Source: a bacterium UBP17_UBA6191
GTDB taxonomy: Bacteria > Muiribacteriota > UBA6191
NCBI GenBank assembly: GCA_002422125.1
Contig: DITF01000272.1
Location: 1-6,605 of the forward strand
DNA: 6,605 nucleotides
Direction: 5' to 3'
Of the stretch, positions 5,178-6,605 are shown piece by piece; positions within the stretch are counted from its first letter, which is position 1, and every line of letters starts with the position of its first letter. Below the pieces are notes generated by a model. The model did not search any database. It saw nothing but the letters and a program-made list of their open reading frames with translations, and was not told the origin of the DNA. A program made the translations under genes and the position numbers.

Positions 5178-6474
5178 GCATTCTCTGGCTTTGGATGCAC
5201 CCCGGCTGTCAAGTCTGGTGAAATTACTGATTTTTACTTACGCTCTAAGTATTCCATTGTCTACTGGAGTAACCAATACCGCAGCAATCCTAGGTGGCCT
5301 TACTATACTCGTACTCTGGCTCAGGAACAAGTTTTTATGGACAGAGCCAGTTTCATTTCCCATTCGCCTGTTTGGAATATGGATATTAATGCTGTTGTTA
5401 GGTAGTTTTTGGAGCCAAAATATGATTCTGGGCCTGGCTGAAGTGCTGGGGCATCTGCGCCTCCTTTTTGTTTTGTATGCGCTGCACTGGTTTTATGAGC
5501 CGGGAATGGGAGAGAGGGTCGTTCGTTATTTCTGCTCTTCCATGTTTTTGTCTTGTTTGATTTTACTTTTTACTATCGTGGGCATAATTGTTGCCAACGG
5601 GACATTTCCTGGGCATGTGCCAATGGCCGCTGAGATTCAGGAGTGGTTTCGCCACTGGCATGGATTTTCGGGTTTTGAATTATCCATTTTTGGAGTGGGT
5701 GGGAGCCCATTTTTGAATCGGGTTCACTGGAGCCCATTGCTGGCGTTTGCCTTAACGGCACTCATTTATCGGATGCGGGTGATGGGGCAGAAATCTTTCG
5801 CAAACTGGGTCCAGCTTTTGATTGGATTGTTTTTATTGATACTAATGCAGGGCCGGGCCGGCTGGTTGGTTTTTTTTGTAGGGTGTATGGCCGTTTTGTT
5901 TGTGGGAAGTTCCGGGCAGGAGCGGCTTAAAAAGGCCATGGGTATATTGGGTGTAGCCATCTTGTGTGCTTTTTTGGTCCCACCCGTTAGAGAAAGGATT
6001 CAGCAAATTGATTTGGGATACTTGGAGTTTAGGGAGGGAAGGTTTGGGTACGGAATTGGGGATCGGCTGACTCATATTGCAACAGGGCTTGAGGCATGGA
6101 AACAATCGCCCGTGTTTGGCCATGGGACTGGTTCTTACATGGCTGTCAATTCGGTGCATTCCAAACGGATGTACCCCCAACATGAGCCTACGATAAACCC
6201 TCACAACCAGTATATTCTTCAGCTTGTGGAACAGGGGCTTTTGGGATTTTGTGTACTTTTGTACCTTTTTGGTGCTGTAATGCGCAGGGGGTGGACATTA
6301 TCAAGCCCCGGGCATTTGCTATTGTTTATGGCAGGCGCAGGTTTCACCGTGCTTAGTTTGTCCAGTATGTACCTGATGGATCAGCCCATGCAGCATGTGT
6401 TCTGGTTTATGCTGGCACTTGGCGAGGCAATGGTTCAAAATGAGAAACAGAGGAAAGAATATGCAGATACTTGA
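5176..6474 (+). CDS. O-antigen ligase / O-antigen polymerase-like membrane protein (Wzy_C / WaaL superfamily)
   Basis: This is a 432-residue protein made largely of hydrophobic segments (roughly 10-12 membrane spans) with one large periplasmic loop, the layout of WaaL/Wzy_C (PF04932) enzymes. Key positions fit: LMQGRAGWL with R227 before a membrane span, GDRLTH with R297, then SPVFGHGTGSY (about 311-321) and the hallmark PHNQYILQLVEQGLLG (H343) at the end of the periplasmic loop. WaaL enzymes use conserved arginines and a histidine there to transfer undecaprenyl-diphosphate-linked glycan to lipid A-core; Wzy polymerases share the fold, so ligase and polymerase cannot be separated from sequence alone. 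I favour the ATG at 5176. An in-frame TTG at 5164 is possible, as a strong GGAGGG lies at 5144-5149, but 14 nt from that TTG and 26 nt from the ATG. The 5' end overlaps the divergent methyltransferase gene; the 3' end overlaps the next gene by 14 bp. Confidence 0.85.
   Translation: MHSLALDAPRLSSLVKLLIFTYALSIPLSTGVTNTAAILGGLTILVLWLRNKFLWTEPVSFPIRLFGIWILMLLLGSFWSQNMILGLAEVLGHLRLLFVLYALHWFYEPGMGERVVRYFCSSMFLSCLILLFTIVGIIVANGTFPGHVPMAAEIQEWFRHWHGFSGFELSIFGVGGSPFLNRVHWSPLLAFALTALIYRMRVMGQKSFANWVQLLIGLFLLILMQGRAGWLVFFVGCMAVLFVGSSGQERLKKAMGILGVAILCAFLVPPVRERIQQIDLGYLEFREGRFGYGIGDRLTHIATGLEAWKQSPVFGHGTGSYMAVNSVHSKRMYPQHEPTINPHNQYILQLVEQGLLGFCVLLYLFGAVMRRGWTLSSPGHLLLFMAGAGFTVLSLSSMYLMDQPMQHVFWFMLALGEAMVQNEKQRKEYADT
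6449..6454 (+). promoter_or_regulatory. Ribosome binding site of the last (partial) gene
   Basis: AGAGGA lies six bases before the ATG at 6461 and within the coding sequence of the ligase gene. It decides the start of the otherwise unrecognised downstream gene and supports its being a real gene. Confidence 0.65.
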
Positions 6475-6605
6475 GGTTGCAGCCCAAAAAATGGGATGGT
6501 CTGAGTGGAGACTGGACAGAATTCGTTCCATGGAACGGGTGATGGAAGGAACCATATTTGCAGAATCTGAGGGAGAAGTTTTGCCTGTTACCTGGTTTCG
6601 TATGG
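6461..6605 (+). CDS. Unidentified protein, N-terminal 48 residues (3' end outside window); possibly a GT-B glycosyltransferase
   Basis: An ATG at 6461 opens a frame that stays open to the window end. It has the best ribosome binding site on the plus strand here: AGAGGA at 6449-6454, six bases from the ATG. It starts inside the last codons of the ligase gene, as expected of a coupled operon gene. The product begins MQILEVAAQKMGWSEWRLDR and includes EGEVLPV at about residues 37-43. This loosely resembles the first beta strand, glycine loop and GHEVLPV strand of GT4 glycosyltransferases, but the usual GG loop is replaced by GWSEW, so I do not claim the family. Context in a glycan operon supports a glycosyltransferase or another glycan-modifying enzyme. 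The coding call is fairly sure; the function is not. Confidence 0.6.
   Translation, partial: MQILEVAAQKMGWSEWRLDRIRSMERVMEGTIFAESEGEVLPVTWFRM

Noticed and set aside
5207..5212. Perfect -35 word TTGACA on the minus strand upstream of FkbM methyltransferase A
   Set aside because: No -10-like hexamer lies 16-18 bases downstream; the nearest candidate, GAGAAT, is 21 bases away. It cannot be called a sigma-70 promoter.
5240..5290. Possible minus-strand promoter TTGGTT / AATACT with 17-bp spacing upstream of FkbM A
   Set aside because: It matches only 3 of 6 and 4 of 6 consensus bases inside a coding region, which is at chance level.
2415..5880. Identical 15-mer TTGGTTTTTTTTGTA at 2415-2429 and 5866-5880
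   Set aside because: It is low-complexity and dominated by a T8 run, within two unrelated coding sequences on opposite strands. It is most likely coincidence.
5842..6204. 120-codon open frame on the minus strand inside the ligase gene
   Set aside because: It is fully antisense to a well-supported membrane protein gene, and its translation shows no domain or composition of a real protein.

Overview
This is a densely packed stretch of a bacterial surface-polysaccharide (LPS O-antigen or exopolysaccharide) gene cluster. It holds eight protein-coding genes, two of them cut by the window edges. The longest gap between genes is 56 bp. An undecaprenyl-phosphate sugar-1-phosphate transferase of the WecA/MraY superfamily next to a polytopic Wzy/WaaL-type O-antigen ligase or polymerase suggests a Gram-negative organism that builds lipid-linked glycans. 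Base composition looks moderate, somewhat AT-rich. No gene here is diagnostic of a phylum, so I do not name one. There is no rRNA, tRNA, transposase, integrase or CRISPR array.

Layout: (1) 1-1544, plus strand: the C-terminal end of a family 2 glycosyltransferase (1-387), then a complete GT4 glycosyltransferase (384-1544) joined to it by an ATGA stop/start overlap. (2) 1526-5177, minus strand, transcribed right to left: FkbM-type methyltransferase A (5177-4428), an NAD-dependent sugar-nucleotide epimerase/dehydratase/decarboxylase (4371-3385), a WecA/MraY-like transferase (3388-2270) and FkbM-type methyltransferase B (2260-1526). The last three are separated by a 4-bp overlap and a 9-bp gap, so they look like one operon. 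(3) 5176-6605, plus strand: an O-antigen ligase/polymerase (5176-6474), then the first 48 codons of another gene (6461-6605, runs off the window) that overlaps it by 14 bp.

How the genes may work together (inference from families): the SDR enzyme makes or modifies an NDP-sugar. The WecA-like enzyme loads a sugar-1-phosphate onto undecaprenyl phosphate at the inner membrane. The GT2 and GT4 enzymes, and perhaps the last partial gene, extend the glycan. One or both FkbM enzymes may methylate it. The O-antigen ligase/polymerase polymerises it or transfers it to its acceptor in the periplasm.

The most interesting structure is architectural. The four-gene minus-strand block sits inside an otherwise plus-strand run and overlaps its neighbour at both borders (19 bp tail-to-tail on the left, start codons sharing CATG on the right). 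The borders carry the same 8-base word, TGAAGAGT, in direct orientation at 1542-1549 and 5165-5172. Collapsing the block between these copies would put the ligase ATG 9 bp after the GT4 stop, giving a continuous plus-strand operon. I read this as a possible inserted cassette, not a proven one. A second lead is an RfaH ops-like core (GCGGTAGCG) on the plus strand shortly upstream of the ligase gene.
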